Program-made: the position numbers and the translations under genes
NCBI GenBank assembly: GCA_013286305.1
Contig: JABDFW010000003.1
Location: 1 to 64,000, forward strand
DNA from: Bacteroidota bacterium
GTDB taxonomy: Bacteria > Bacteroidota > Bacteroidia > Chitinophagales > Chitinophagaceae
Direction: 5' to 3'
Length of the DNA stretch: 64,000 bases
Shown: positions 34,524 through 42,621 of the stretch, in pieces
Layout: each line of letters opens with the position of its first letter
How positions within the stretch are numbered: position 1 is the first letter of the stretch
The notes under the pieces: generated by a model
Databases searched by the model: none
What the model saw: only the letters and a program-made list of their open reading frames with translations
What the model was told of the DNA's origin: nothing

Positions 34524-34550
34524 TTGCTGTTGAAAACATCAGCAAAGGCA
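34524..34550 (+). repeat. AACACC-GCAAAGGCG motif, copy b
   Basis: Stem TTGCTG / CAGCAA (34524-34529 and 34540-34545) around TTGAAAACAT, then AGGCA. It lies 228 bp after copy a, inside the second tandem unit. Confidence 0.6.
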
Positions 34551-34592
34551 ATTCTTCTTTTTACCACTTAACTTTCCTCCAATCAAATCATC

Positions 34593-34634
34593 ATCCGTAC
34601 AACTTTACGCCAATGGCAACGTTTTTGTACGGAT
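34593..34634. repeat. Stem-loop X2
   Basis: 8-bp perfect stem ATCCGTAC / GTACGGAT around AACTTTACGCCAATGGCA and ACGTTTTT. The loop is similar to that of X1, but the paired bases differ. Confidence 0.65.
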
Positions 34635-34858
34635 ATATTTTTGAATGTAATATGTTATTGATAAAAAAATTCCAAAAATTAAAGTCCAAATTCCAAAAAG
34701 AAAACTCTTTATTCATAGCCACTCATGTATGAGCAATTTACTAAAAATAGCCGAAAATTCCAAAATTATTTTGACTGTTTTGGATTGATTTTTATGCAAT
34801 ATTTTTCACTGTCAATGTGATCTTTTCTCAAATATTCAATTTTGTATAAGCCTAAAAA

Positions 34859-34890
34859 TTTGCCGGTGAAAACACCGGCAAAGGCGAGAA
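34859..34890 (+). repeat. AACACC-GCAAAGGCG motif, copy c
   Basis: 10-bp perfect stem TTTGCCGGTG / CACCGGCAAA with AAAA loop, then GGCGAGAA. The longest stem of the four copies. Confidence 0.65.
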
Positions 34891-34934
34891 AGGCAATGTC
34901 GTTTACTCAAGATTTTATTTATAAAATTTTTGAT

Positions 34935-35025
34935 TATTGAACCCCATCTGGGTTCTATGTCATTTTATATTCTTGTCCCCGAATTTCATTCGGGGCTATT
35001 CAAATTCAACCCTTGCAGGGTTAGA
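34935..35025 (+). repeat. Three-hairpin repeat, copy 1
   Basis: H1 GAACCC-CATCT-GGGTTC (34939-34955), about 21-nt spacer, H2 CCCCGAAT-TTC-ATTCGGGG (34977-34995), then CTATTCAAA, then H3 AACCCT-TGC-AGGGTT (35008-35022). Related copies are at 38731-38823 (inverted), 38841-38930 and 43496-43608. Confidence 0.75.
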
Positions 35026-35090
35026 AGAAATGGGTTTGACTAAACGGGTTTTTATCCTGGGTTACAGGTAAAATCGCTTCATGAACCCAC

Positions 35091-35118
35091 GTAAACACCG
35101 GCAAAGGCGAAAAAAGAC
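35091..35118 (+). repeat. AACACC-GCAAAGGCG motif, copy d (half)
   Basis: GTAAACACCGGCAAAGGCGA and AAAAAG: only the right half of the stem-loop is kept. It ends about 20 bp before the 3' end of the alpha/beta hydrolase gene. Confidence 0.5.
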
Positions 35119-35139
35119 GAAGCGCTTTTTTGTATTATT

Positions 35140-36156
35140 TCACTTAAGCATCGTGTGGTTTTTTGCCGCCTTGTACACTTCTTTGATAGCGGCTATAACG
35201 GTTGCAGGGTCTTCAAGATGAATATTGTGGCCGCTATTTTTATCAATAATATGTTTGCTGTTGGTGGAAAGATGTGCCAGTTCTTCCTGCTGGGCTAACC
35301 TTTCATTTTCCAGTTCAGCGGAATCAGCCCGGCCGTCGTAACCGCCGCTACCGCGTGTAAGCACAATTAACGGAATATCGCCAAGCATATATGCTGTCTC
35401 GCCTTTGTGCACATACATATCCTGCACATCCTCCGGCGACCATGTCATTTCGTTATTTACCGTTTTTTGAAACACAAATTGGTTTTGCGCCCATACCTGC
35501 ATTTTTTGCACATTTGCCGGCAATTTGTCAAGCGGATATTCAATGCTTGTATCAACCATCCCCGGCTGGCCCGCATTGTTGGTAATGGCGGTGTCGTTAT
35601 TGCCACCTGTTTGCGGGGCGGGCGCCGTTTGCCCTTTTGCAAATTCGCGGATACGTGCGGGCTTATCCCCCATAATAATACGCGCATTTTCGTTCAATGC
35701 TTCAACCAGCACCATACCCACTACCTCTTTTGGATAAAACCTTGCAAAAGCCCGTACCAAAAAGCCGCCAAAGGATTGCCCCACCAATATATAAGGCCCG
35801 TTGATACCCGCATTACGCAGGGCGGTATGCAGTTCCATCGTTATCTGCCTGCTTGTTCTTGGTACGGGGCCAGGTTCGCTCCAGGCAAACCCTGCCCTAT
35901 CGTAGGTTACTGCGGTAGTGAATTTTGCCACCTGTGGCTGAACAAGGCTCCAGATAAAGGAAAAATCACCACTGCCGCTCTCCATAATAACGGCAGGACC
36001 GCCTTTACCCATTTGATAAACGTGCAGCAAATGGCCACCCGCATCCACCAACTTGCCAGGAGGCGGAAAGCTTTGTTTTTGCTGGCTGCAAACCGAGCGG
36101 GCTGAAAATGCAGCAATCAACAACACCAATGCAGCAGTACTGATTTTGTTATACAT
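35140..36156 (-). CDS. Exported alpha/beta hydrolase
   Basis: 338 aa with signal peptide (MYNKISTAALVLLIAAFSARSVCSQ). Alpha/beta hydrolase fold: oxyanion region MESGSGDFSFIWSLV, TYDRAGFAWSEPG, nucleophile elbow VGQSFGGFL, and a late catalytic His in SGHNIHLEDP. The closest recognisable group is the Pfam alpha/beta-hydrolase family with ESGSG near the N-terminus. Secreted or periplasmic; substrate unknown. It stands alone between repeat-rich spacers. Confidence 0.82.
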   Translation of the reverse strand: MYNKISTAALVLLIAAFSARSVCSQQKQSFPPPGKLVDAGGHLLHVYQMGKGGPAVIMESGSGDFSFIWSLVQPQVAKFTTAVTYDRAGFAWSEPGPVPRTSRQITMELHTALRNAGINGPYILVGQSFGGFLVRAFARFYPKEVVGMVLVEALNENARIIMGDKPARIREFAKGQTAPAPQTGGNNDTAITNNAGQPGMVDTSIEYPLDKLPANVQKMQVWAQNQFVFQKTVNNEMTWSPEDVQDMYVHKGETAYMLGDIPLIVLTRGSGGYDGRADSAELENERLAQQEELAHLSTNSKHIIDKNSGHNIHLEDPATVIAAIKEVYKAAKNHTMLK

Positions 36157-36301
36157 GTGTTTTTAAGATTGTTAGTAATACTTGCAAAGCAGTAAAATAG
36201 TTACATTAAAGCCATGGCTTTTTTGCCCAAGCCATAAAATAATAGCCTCTAACAAGCAAATGGATGGTTGAAGTTGAGATTTTTTGGGGTTGGACGAAAT
36301 T

Positions 36302-36309
36302 TATATTTG
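36302..36309 (+). promoter_or_regulatory. Promoter box TATATTTG
   Basis: Exact TAnnTTTG consensus, 68 nt upstream of the small MKKAIFIFVL frame and 168 nt upstream of the penicillin acylase ATG at 36477. Confidence 0.45.
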
Positions 36310-36376
36310 CATTTTCCCAAACGATACGCTGTTTCGCATTTTGGCAGTGTAATACTATTTTCGCAATTTTCATCCC

Positions 36377-36457
36377 ATGAAAAAAGCTATCTTCATTTTT
36401 GTACTAACGGATGACATCTTTTGGAAAGATGTCATCCGTTACGCACGCCATTTGTGA
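36377..36457 (+). CDS. 26-codon leader-like open frame containing a palindrome
   Basis: Reads MKKAIFIFVLTDDIFWKDVI then RYARHL and a TGA stop. The first ten residues look like the start of a signal peptide. The rest is translation of the palindrome at 36405-36441 and its flank. It may be a gene start broken by repeat insertion, or a translated leader upstream of the penicillin acylase gene 20 bp later. Expression is unproven. Confidence 0.3.
   Translation: MKKAIFIFVLTDDIFWKDVIRYARHL
36405..36441. repeat. Perfect palindrome (P2)
   Basis: 17-bp perfect stem TAACGGATGACATCTTT / AAAGATGTCATCCGTTA with loop TGG. The centre CTTTTGGAAAG is like the TTTTGG part of P1. No T-tract follows, so it is not a normal terminator. 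Confidence 0.75.
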
Positions 36458-36476
36458 TGATCTGTAAAAACCATCC

Positions 36477-38660
36477 ATGAGAAAACTTGTCTTCTTTTTG
36501 TTACTTCCTTTCCAGCTTTTTGCACAGCATTTAAGCAAAGAGGCGCTGCAGCGCTGCGAGGCTGAAGCAAAGCAGGTAACTATTATTCGCGATAACTGGG
36601 GCATACCGCATATTTATGGCAAAACGGATGCGGATGCCGTTTTTGGTTTATTGTATGCACAGTGCGAGGATGATTTTAACCGCGTGGAAATGAACTATAT
36701 CGAAAAGTTAGGCAGGCTGGCCGAAGTGAATGGTGAGAAAGATATATATAATGACCTTTTGACAAAAATGGTGCTTGACTCAGCCGGGGCCGTGAATGAC
36801 TATAACAATGCCCCCACATGGCTTAAAAAACTGTGCAACGCTTTCGCGGACGGTATTAATTTTTACCTGTACAAACATCCCGGTACCAAACCTGCGCTTT
36901 TGCAGCATTTTGAACCCTGGTACCCCTTATTGTGGACGGACGGCAGCATTGGCGCTATAAGTACTTCGGGTATTACCGATGCGGATCTTAGAAACCTGTA
37001 TAGCGGCGACAATGCCTCTGTTGCTGTTAGAGAAAAAAAATATAATGATGAAGACCTTACGGGTTCAAATGGGTTTGCCTTTTCGCCTTCGATAACGGCA
37101 GGTGGCAATGCTATTTTATACATTAACCCGCATGTTACTTTTTATTTCAGACCGGAGGTACACATGGTTAGCGAAGAAGGGCTTAATACCTATGGTGCTG
37201 TTACATGGGGGCAGTTTTTTGTGTACCAGGGTTTTAATGAGCACTGCGGATGGATGCATACCAGCAGCTCTGTAGATGTATCGGATGCATACATTGAAAA
37301 AATGTCGCAGCAAAATAACCATTGGGTATATGAATATGAACACCAGCAAAAACCAGTTGTTGAAAAAAATATTACTTTCAGGTACAAACAAGGCAATGCG
37401 CTGCAAACAAAAACCATACATGCATTATTTACGCTGCACGGCCCTGTAATGGCCAAGCGCAACGGGCAATGGCTATCGGTACAATCGTACAACAGGAGCA
37501 TGAATGGTTTGATGCAAAGCTGGCTGCGTACAAAGGCCACCAGTTTTGCAGCATTTAAAAAAGTGCTTGATCTGCGGGGCAATACGAGCAACAACACGGT
37601 TTATGCCGATGCGGAAGGAAACATTGCTTACTGGCACGGCAATTTTGTACCTGTGCGCGATGCCAAATACAACTATAACAAGCCGGTTGACGGCAGTATT
37701 GCTGCAACCAACTGGAAGGGCATTCATACTATTGACGAGATCGTTCATATATATAATCCCAAAAATGGATGGTTGCAAAATTGTAATTCAACACCGTTTA
37801 CCGTTGCAGGAAGCGAAAGCCCTAAGAAGGAAAATTATCCCGCCTATATGGCGCCGGATGGGGAAAATTTCCGGGGGATAAATGCGGTAAAAGTATTAGC
37901 GGAAGAGAAACACTACACGCTGGATAAAGTGATAGCCGCGGGTTATAACCAGCACCTCGCTTTTTTTGAAAAGATGGTACCCACCCTAATAAAAGCTTAC
38001 GATGCGCTGCCCGCGAATGACACTTTAAGGATTGCATTAGAACAGCCGGTGAATGTTATGAGGGACTGGGATCTTAACTCATCCGAAACATCTGTTGCCA
38101 CCACGCTGGGTGTTGAGTGGGGTACAAAGCTGGTGCCTAAGATTATGCGTAACCCGGACAATGACGCGGAAGAAGACGAGGTGCAGAAAACCAATCGTTT
38201 TGTAAATGCTGCCGCCCCCTCCGATCTTTTATTGCCTTTTTTGGCGACGGTTAAAGAACTTACCGCAAAATGGGGCACATGGCAGGTGGCGTGGGGCAGC
38301 ATCAACCGTTTTCAACGGCTGAATGATAATATCCAACCAAAGTATGACGATGCGCAGCCAAGCATACCCGTAGGCTTCACTTCTTCACAATGGGGGCAGA
38401 TACCTTCTTACGCGTCGAGTTATTTTCCCGGTACCGTCAAACGTTACGGCGTTAAGGGTAACAGTTTTATTTGCGCGGTGGAGTTTGGCAAAAAGATAAA
38501 AGCAAAGTCTTTATTAGCCGGTGGCGAAAGTGGCGATGTATCGTCCCCGCACTTTACCGACCAGGCATTAATGTACACCAAGGGTGAGTTTAAGGATGTG
38601 TTGTTTTATAAAGAAGATGTGCTGAAGCATGCTGAAAAAACGTACCACCCGGGAGAATAG
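36477..38660 (+). CDS. Penicillin acylase family Ntn-hydrolase (copy 2)
   Basis: 727 aa. Signal peptide MRKLVFFLLLPFQLFAQ, N-terminal IIRDNWGIPHIYGKTDADA, and an autocleavage site TG|SNGFAF with the likely nucleophile Ser197, then INPHVTFYFRPEVHMVS. Homologous along its whole length to the enzyme at 17187-19247 but clearly diverged, so it may have another amide substrate. Periplasmic. It is followed by a word-repeat and three-hairpin repeat block. Confidence 0.88.
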   Translation: MRKLVFFLLLPFQLFAQHLSKEALQRCEAEAKQVTIIRDNWGIPHIYGKTDADAVFGLLYAQCEDDFNRVEMNYIEKLGRLAEVNGEKDIYNDLLTKMVLDSAGAVNDYNNAPTWLKKLCNAFADGINFYLYKHPGTKPALLQHFEPWYPLLWTDGSIGAISTSGITDADLRNLYSGDNASVAVREKKYNDEDLTGSNGFAFSPSITAGGNAILYINPHVTFYFRPEVHMVSEEGLNTYGAVTWGQFFVYQGFNEHCGWMHTSSSVDVSDAYIEKMSQQNNHWVYEYEHQQKPVVEKNITFRYKQGNALQTKTIHALFTLHGPVMAKRNGQWLSVQSYNRSMNGLMQSWLRTKATSFAAFKKVLDLRGNTSNNTVYADAEGNIAYWHGNFVPVRDAKYNYNKPVDGSIAATNWKGIHTIDEIVHIYNPKNGWLQNCNSTPFTVAGSESPKKENYPAYMAPDGENFRGINAVKVLAEEKHYTLDKVIAAGYNQHLAFFEKMVPTLIKAYDALPANDTLRIALEQPVNVMRDWDLNSSETSVATTLGVEWGTKLVPKIMRNPDNDAEEDEVQKTNRFVNAAAPSDLLLPFLATVKELTAKWGTWQVAWGSINRFQRLNDNIQPKYDDAQPSIPVGFTSSQWGQIPSYASSYFPGTVKRYGVKGNSFICAVEFGKKIKAKSLLAGGESGDVSSPHFTDQALMYTKGEFKDVLFYKEDVLKHAEKTYHPGE

Positions 38661-38690
38661 CGCCGATTGCAGATTGTTTTACAATTTATA

Positions 38691-38728
38691 GTTTGCCCTA
38701 ATGGGTCACTTTGTGATGGTTTGTAGTT
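38691..38728. repeat. Second copy of the family B element end
   Basis: GTTTGCCCTAATGGGTCACT then TTGTGATGGTTTGTAGTT. It matches 7541-7579 with a few changes: the CCCnnnGGG and TCACTTTGTGAT cores are kept. Confidence 0.65.
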
Positions 38729-38730
38729 GA

Positions 38731-38823
38731 GCCAATCCGGAAAGGATTGAATTTTAATAGCCCCGTATGAAATACGGGGTAAATAATCAAGAGGCGAAAT
38801 AAACCCTGACGGGGTTTAATATT
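38731..38823 (-). repeat. Three-hairpin repeat, copy 2 (inverted)
   Basis: On the plus strand: AATCC-GGAAA-GGATT (38734-38748), TTTTAATAG, CCCCGTAT-GAA-ATACGGGG (38761-38779), 22-nt spacer, AAACCC-TGACG-GGGTTT (38801-38817). It is read in the opposite direction to the other copies. Confidence 0.75.
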
Positions 38824-38840
38824 TTGTGATAATATTATTT

Positions 38841-38930
38841 ATTGAACCCTGTCAGGGTTCAAAGAAATTATCGTTCTAACACCCGCGTTTTACGCGGGGC
38901 TATTCAAATTGATCCCCTTCAGGGATAAAG
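38841..38930 (+). repeat. Three-hairpin repeat, copy 3
   Basis: GAACCC-TGTCA-GGGTTC (38844-38860), spacer, CCCGCGT-TTT-ACGCGGG (38882-38898), CTATTCAAA, ATCCC-CTTCA-GGGAT (38912-38926). The H2 stem is GC-changed compared with copies 1 and 4, with pairing kept. Confidence 0.75.
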
Positions 38931-39051
38931 AATCATAATTTATTTTTTCTTTGCTTATCCCGAACTCAAGTTAATATATTAAAGGTGCCCTGCAAATTAC
39001 AGGACAGTAAAAATAAATACAGGTGCGGTTTTTAATAACGGATCAACCTTT

Positions 39052-39585
39052 TTACCTCAACACATTCGCTTTGTATTGGTTGAAATAAACAACTTTACCA
39101 TCTTTCACTTTCCAGTTTTCCTGCATTAGTATGCTGTCGGGCTTGCCTTGTTTGGGATAATGCCTTTCCATAGCCCAAATGCTTACCCAATCTTCATCCT
39201 TATCATTCATGTGTACGCTTTCCCAGCGGCTAATGTCAAAGCGCAGCGAGTCCAATCCCTTCATTTCATTTCTTACATAAGACAGCAGGGTATCAATACT
39301 GCCATGATAACGGTTGCCCTCGGCATTATCGTAGGTAACGGTATCAGCATAGTAAGCTTTCATCCCATCAATTTTATTATCGGCAAAAAGCTTCCAAACC
39401 GTTAATACTTTTTGTGCAATTTCGGGGTGAGAAGGTGATGTGATGTCGGATGAATAAGTTGCCTTATACGGATAAGTAAGTGTATCTGCGGCGGCGGTAC
39501 TTGCTCCTGTTGCTGTACTGTCCTGTTTTGTGTTGCACGATATAAGTACCACTCCGATTAATAGGAAAAGTAATAATTTTTTCAT
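39052..39585 (-). CDS. NTF2-like (SnoaL-type) lipoprotein
   Basis: 177 aa. Lipoprotein signal MKKLLLFLLIGVVLISC with the lipid Cys17. The mature part fits a SnoaL/NTF2 cone fold (KVLTVWKLFADNKIDGMKAYYADTVTYDN ... ENWKVKDGKVVYFNQYKA), about 130 residues. Such proteins bind small ligands or catalyse simple isomerisations; no active-site set can be assigned here. Envelope-anchored. Single gene. Confidence 0.75.
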   Translation of the reverse strand: MKKLLLFLLIGVVLISCNTKQDSTATGASTAAADTLTYPYKATYSSDITSPSHPEIAQKVLTVWKLFADNKIDGMKAYYADTVTYDNAEGNRYHGSIDTLLSYVRNEMKGLDSLRFDISRWESVHMNDKDEDWVSIWAMERHYPKQGKPDSILMQENWKVKDGKVVYFNQYKANVLR

Positions 39586-40041
39586 GTTTTGGTTTTTTGA
39601 TTGAGATGTGTAATTTAATCATTTATACCTTCCCCGGCCTCTATTGTGGTACTTCAATTCCCGCTTTTAATTGATATTCGTAAATAGGGTTTGCTTTCGC
39701 ATCGGTATATGATGAACATTTGTACCGGCTACTGAATGACAGTTGCATTTATTAAAGGGGACGTTGGTTGTAAAATATTTTTTTTGGGGGTGTGCCTGTT
39801 GTGGTTTTATAGCTAACGATGACATATTTTATAGCTGACCATGTTACCATTTTTTGCGAGACATTGAAAAATTACCAGGCGAACCTTTGCTATAAAAACG
39901 TACGTTCAGTGTTCGCATTTGATACAGTTTTAGATTACTCCCTGCTGCAACAATTTATTAATCAATATCTTGAAATGTTGGCATAACATTTTAGCTATAT
40001 TGTAGTTTCCTCAATTTCGGGCTGATTATAACTGCAATACT
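39586..40041. other. Spacer upstream of the FtsX/MacB-type permease
   Basis: 456 bp between divergent genes. I see no gene, no structured repeat of the families listed here, and only a weak TATATTG promoter-like box at 39996-40002. Confidence 0.5.
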
Positions 40042-42501
40042 ATGATCAAAAACTATTTAACTATTGCGTTCCGCAACTTTTGGCGGCACAAGCTATTTAC
40101 ATTGATAAATATTACCGGCTTATCAGTCGGCATCAGTGCTACCTTAGTCATCTATCTTATTGTGCATTACGATTTTACGTTTGACAAGTTCCATAAGGAC
40201 AGTGACCGTATTTACCGGGTAGTAAGCAACTTTTCGTTCCAGGGCCGGCCCGGTTATAACAGAGGTGTTTCGGGCATTGTGCCACCGTCTATACGTAGCA
40301 AAGTAACCGGGGTGGAATTGACAGCCCCTGTTTATACACTATCGCCGGATGTATTTATTCCGTCTAAAAAAGGCGTTCCCACGAAGTTCAAGGCGCAGGA
40401 CAGAATTGCTTTTACCGATCCTCAATACTTTAAAATATTTAATTATACCTGGCTTGCCGGTTCGCCATCAACCTCGTTAGCTGAGCCCAACCAGGTGGTT
40501 TTAACTTCAGAACGGGCAAAGCTTTATTTTCCATCATTGCCTTATAGCCAAATACTTGGCAAAATAGTTACGTACGATACATTGCAGGCAACAGTAACCG
40601 GTATAGTGCAAACCTTCACTCAAAATTCCGACCTTACTTTCCGCGATTTTATCTCCTTCAGCACTGTAAATGCACATAAAAACCTGGCAGATATGGCCGG
40701 GTTAACAGACTGGGGTGGTACCAGCTCTTCGTCGGTAGTGTTTATCAAGCTGCTACCGGGCATACAGCCTGCCAATATTGAAAAACAACTGAATAACATT
40801 CTTAAAAAAGAAAACCCGCCATCGCCGGATGACAAGGGAAGCTCACGGTCATTCTCTTTACAGGCGCTGGAAGATGTTCATTTTAACAGCGACTATGGGG
40901 TATTTGATTTTAGCGATTCAGCCAGCAAAAACACACTATATGGCTTGATGATAATAGCCGCGTTTTTACTAGTGCTGGCATGCATAAATTTTATTAACCT
41001 AACCACTGCCCAGGCAACGCAACGCGCTAAAGAAATTGGCATACGTAAAACCATGGGCAGCAGCAGATGGCAATTAGTAATACAATTTTTGAGCGAAACT
41101 TTTTTTATTACATTATTTGCCGTCATTATTTCGATAGCGCTAACTCCGCTTATCTTAAAGCTTTTTGCAGATTTTATTCCTGCAGGTGTAAAGGCTGACT
41201 TTATTCACCAGCCGGATATTCTCCTCTTCCTGGTTATATTAACGCTGGCGGTCAGTTTTTTATCCGGCTTTTATCCCGCTGTTATGTTATCGGGTTATAA
41301 ACCGGTGCTGGTGCTTAAAAACCAGGCGCAAAACAACAGCAGTAAAACAAGAAATGCGTGGCTGCGCAAATCGCTTACGGTTTCGCAATTTGTAATTGCG
41401 CAATTTTTAATAATGGCAACTATATTGGTAAGCAAACAAATTTACTATGCCCTGCATAAAGACCTTGGTTTTAAAAAGGATGCCATTATAGTTATAAACG
41501 CCCCTTTTAGAAAAAGCAACCCGGTAATAAACTTTGTTTTGTTGAATAAACTGCGTGCCATGCCACAGGTTGAGTTGGCTGGTATTGGTGCAGATGCACC
41601 TTCGTCAGGTGGCACAAATACCACCTCGGGTATTTATATGAATGGAAAAAGCGAGATAAAAACTGAAGTTGAGTTAAAGTTTGGCGACACAAACTATATA
41701 CCTATCTACCAAATTAAACTGCTTGCAGGCCGAAACATCGTTCCATCAGATACGATGAAAGCCGCGTTGATAAATAATGCTTATGCCAAAGTGCTTGGTT
41801 TTAAAAACCCGGACGATGCCCTGGGCAAATCTTTTAAACTGAATGGCAAGCCAATGGTTATTGCAGGAGTAATGGGCGATTTTGCTGAAAGGTCTCTGCA
41901 TTCTGCCATTAATCCTCTTGCCTTGCAGTATGGCCAGTCGAAATTTGAAACCCGCGTTTTACATGTTGCACTAAAACCTGAAACCGCAGGCGGCCACGAA
42001 TGGAAAACGGCTATTGCAGGTATGGAGAAAGCATGGAAAGAAGCGTACCCCGATGATGATTTTGGCTACTATTTTTACGACGAAAACATTGCCCGTTTTT
42101 ATGACGACGAGCGTAACACCGCTACGCTGCTAACCTGGGCCACCGGGCTATCTATATTGATCAGTTGCCTGGGTTTGCTGGGGCTGGCGATCTATACCAC
42201 TAACCAGCGCACTAAGGAAATTGGGGTACGCAAAGTATTGGGTGCTACCGTTACACAAATTGTAGCGTTGTTGTCAAGCGAGCTGGTTATGCTAATACTG
42301 CTGGCCTTTGCCATTGTAACACCACTGTCGTGGTGGGCTATGCACAGATGGATGGAGGGCTTTGCTGACCGCACAACCATTAGCTGGTGGATATTTGCCG
42401 GAAGCGGTACGGCCATGCTGCTGGTTGCTATTCTTACTTCAAGTTTTCAAACGATAAAAGCTGCAATTGCTAAACCGGTTGACAGTTTACGCAGCGAATA
42501 G
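40042..42501 (+). CDS. FtsX/MacB-type ABC transporter permease
   Basis: 819 aa. The long form with two MacB_PCD periplasmic domains, each followed by an FtsX membrane domain, giving about eight membrane segments. The N-terminus FRNFWRHKLFTLINITGLSVGI is the characteristic first segment. Conserved cytosolic RAKEIGIRKTMGSSRWQLV and RTKEIGVRKVLGATVTQIV follow segments 2 and 6. It works with a separate ATPase, not present nearby, in mechanotransmission or export of peptides or lipoproteins. A strong hairpin terminator follows. Confidence 0.9.
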   Translation: MIKNYLTIAFRNFWRHKLFTLINITGLSVGISATLVIYLIVHYDFTFDKFHKDSDRIYRVVSNFSFQGRPGYNRGVSGIVPPSIRSKVTGVELTAPVYTLSPDVFIPSKKGVPTKFKAQDRIAFTDPQYFKIFNYTWLAGSPSTSLAEPNQVVLTSERAKLYFPSLPYSQILGKIVTYDTLQATVTGIVQTFTQNSDLTFRDFISFSTVNAHKNLADMAGLTDWGGTSSSSVVFIKLLPGIQPANIEKQLNNILKKENPPSPDDKGSSRSFSLQALEDVHFNSDYGVFDFSDSASKNTLYGLMIIAAFLLVLACINFINLTTAQATQRAKEIGIRKTMGSSRWQLVIQFLSETFFITLFAVIISIALTPLILKLFADFIPAGVKADFIHQPDILLFLVILTLAVSFLSGFYPAVMLSGYKPVLVLKNQAQNNSSKTRNAWLRKSLTVSQFVIAQFLIMATILVSKQIYYALHKDLGFKKDAIIVINAPFRKSNPVINFVLLNKLRAMPQVELAGIGADAPSSGGTNTTSGIYMNGKSEIKTEVELKFGDTNYIPIYQIKLLAGRNIVPSDTMKAALINNAYAKVLGFKNPDDALGKSFKLNGKPMVIAGVMGDFAERSLHSAINPLALQYGQSKFETRVLHVALKPETAGGHEWKTAIAGMEKAWKEAYPDDDFGYYFYDENIARFYDDERNTATLLTWATGLSILISCLGLLGLAIYTTNQRTKEIGVRKVLGATVTQIVALLSSELVMLILLAFAIVTPLSWWAMHRWMEGFADRTTISWWIFAGSGTAMLLVAILTSSFQTIKAAIAKPVDSLRSE

Positions 42502-42552
42502 CAGCAGGCCTTTGCAATTATTTATCCGAACATTGACCAAGCTTTTTACTGC

Positions 42553-42595
42553 AATGAGGTAACATCCTATTCACAGATGGGGTTACCTCATTTTG
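42553..42595 (+). terminator. Terminator-like hairpin after the permease
   Basis: 11-bp stem AATGAGGTAAC / GTTACCTCATT with an 18-nt loop that can pair further, followed by TTTGATTT. Confidence 0.6.
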
Positions 42596-42621
42596 ATTTA
42601 TGGTTTATAATATGGCGCTTG

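Larger units (their letters stand above)
34001..35139. other. 1.1-kb repeat-built spacer
   Basis: No gene is supported. It holds a diverged tandem duplication (34251-34349 and 34480-34567, both opening TCAAAATTCCTTGC), two stem-loops with similar loops but different stems (34149-34198, 34593-34634), four GAAAACACCNGCAAAGGCG-type motifs, an imperfect hairpin at 34064-34102, and one three-hairpin repeat (34935-35025). These items are listed separately. Confidence 0.7.
36157..36476. other. Spacer upstream of the second penicillin acylase gene
   Basis: 320 bp. It holds a TATATTTG promoter box (36302-36309), a 26-codon open frame starting MKKAIFIFVL (36377-36457) and a perfect 17-bp palindrome inside that frame. 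Nothing else is recognised. Confidence 0.6.
38661..39051. other. Repeat-filled spacer between convergent genes
   Basis: 391 bp without a gene. It holds a family B word-repeat end (38691-38728), an inverted pair of three-hairpin repeats (38731-38823 and 38841-38930), and an unremarkable AT-rich tail. Confidence 0.7.

Noticed and set aside
34149..34634. Integron attC sites
   Set aside because: The X1/X2 stem-loops superficially look like attC sites, but there is no GTTRRRY core, no integron integrase and no gene cassettes.
34403..34732. 109-codon open frame in the 34-35.1 kb spacer
   Set aside because: Its sequence is translation of the tandem repeat units and stem-loops, with no domain, signal peptide or promoter. 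Both tandem units would encode unrelated peptides in this frame.
17187..38660. Beta-lactam resistance from the penicillin acylase-like genes
   Set aside because: The family name reflects homology. Nothing in the sequence shows beta-lactams as substrate.
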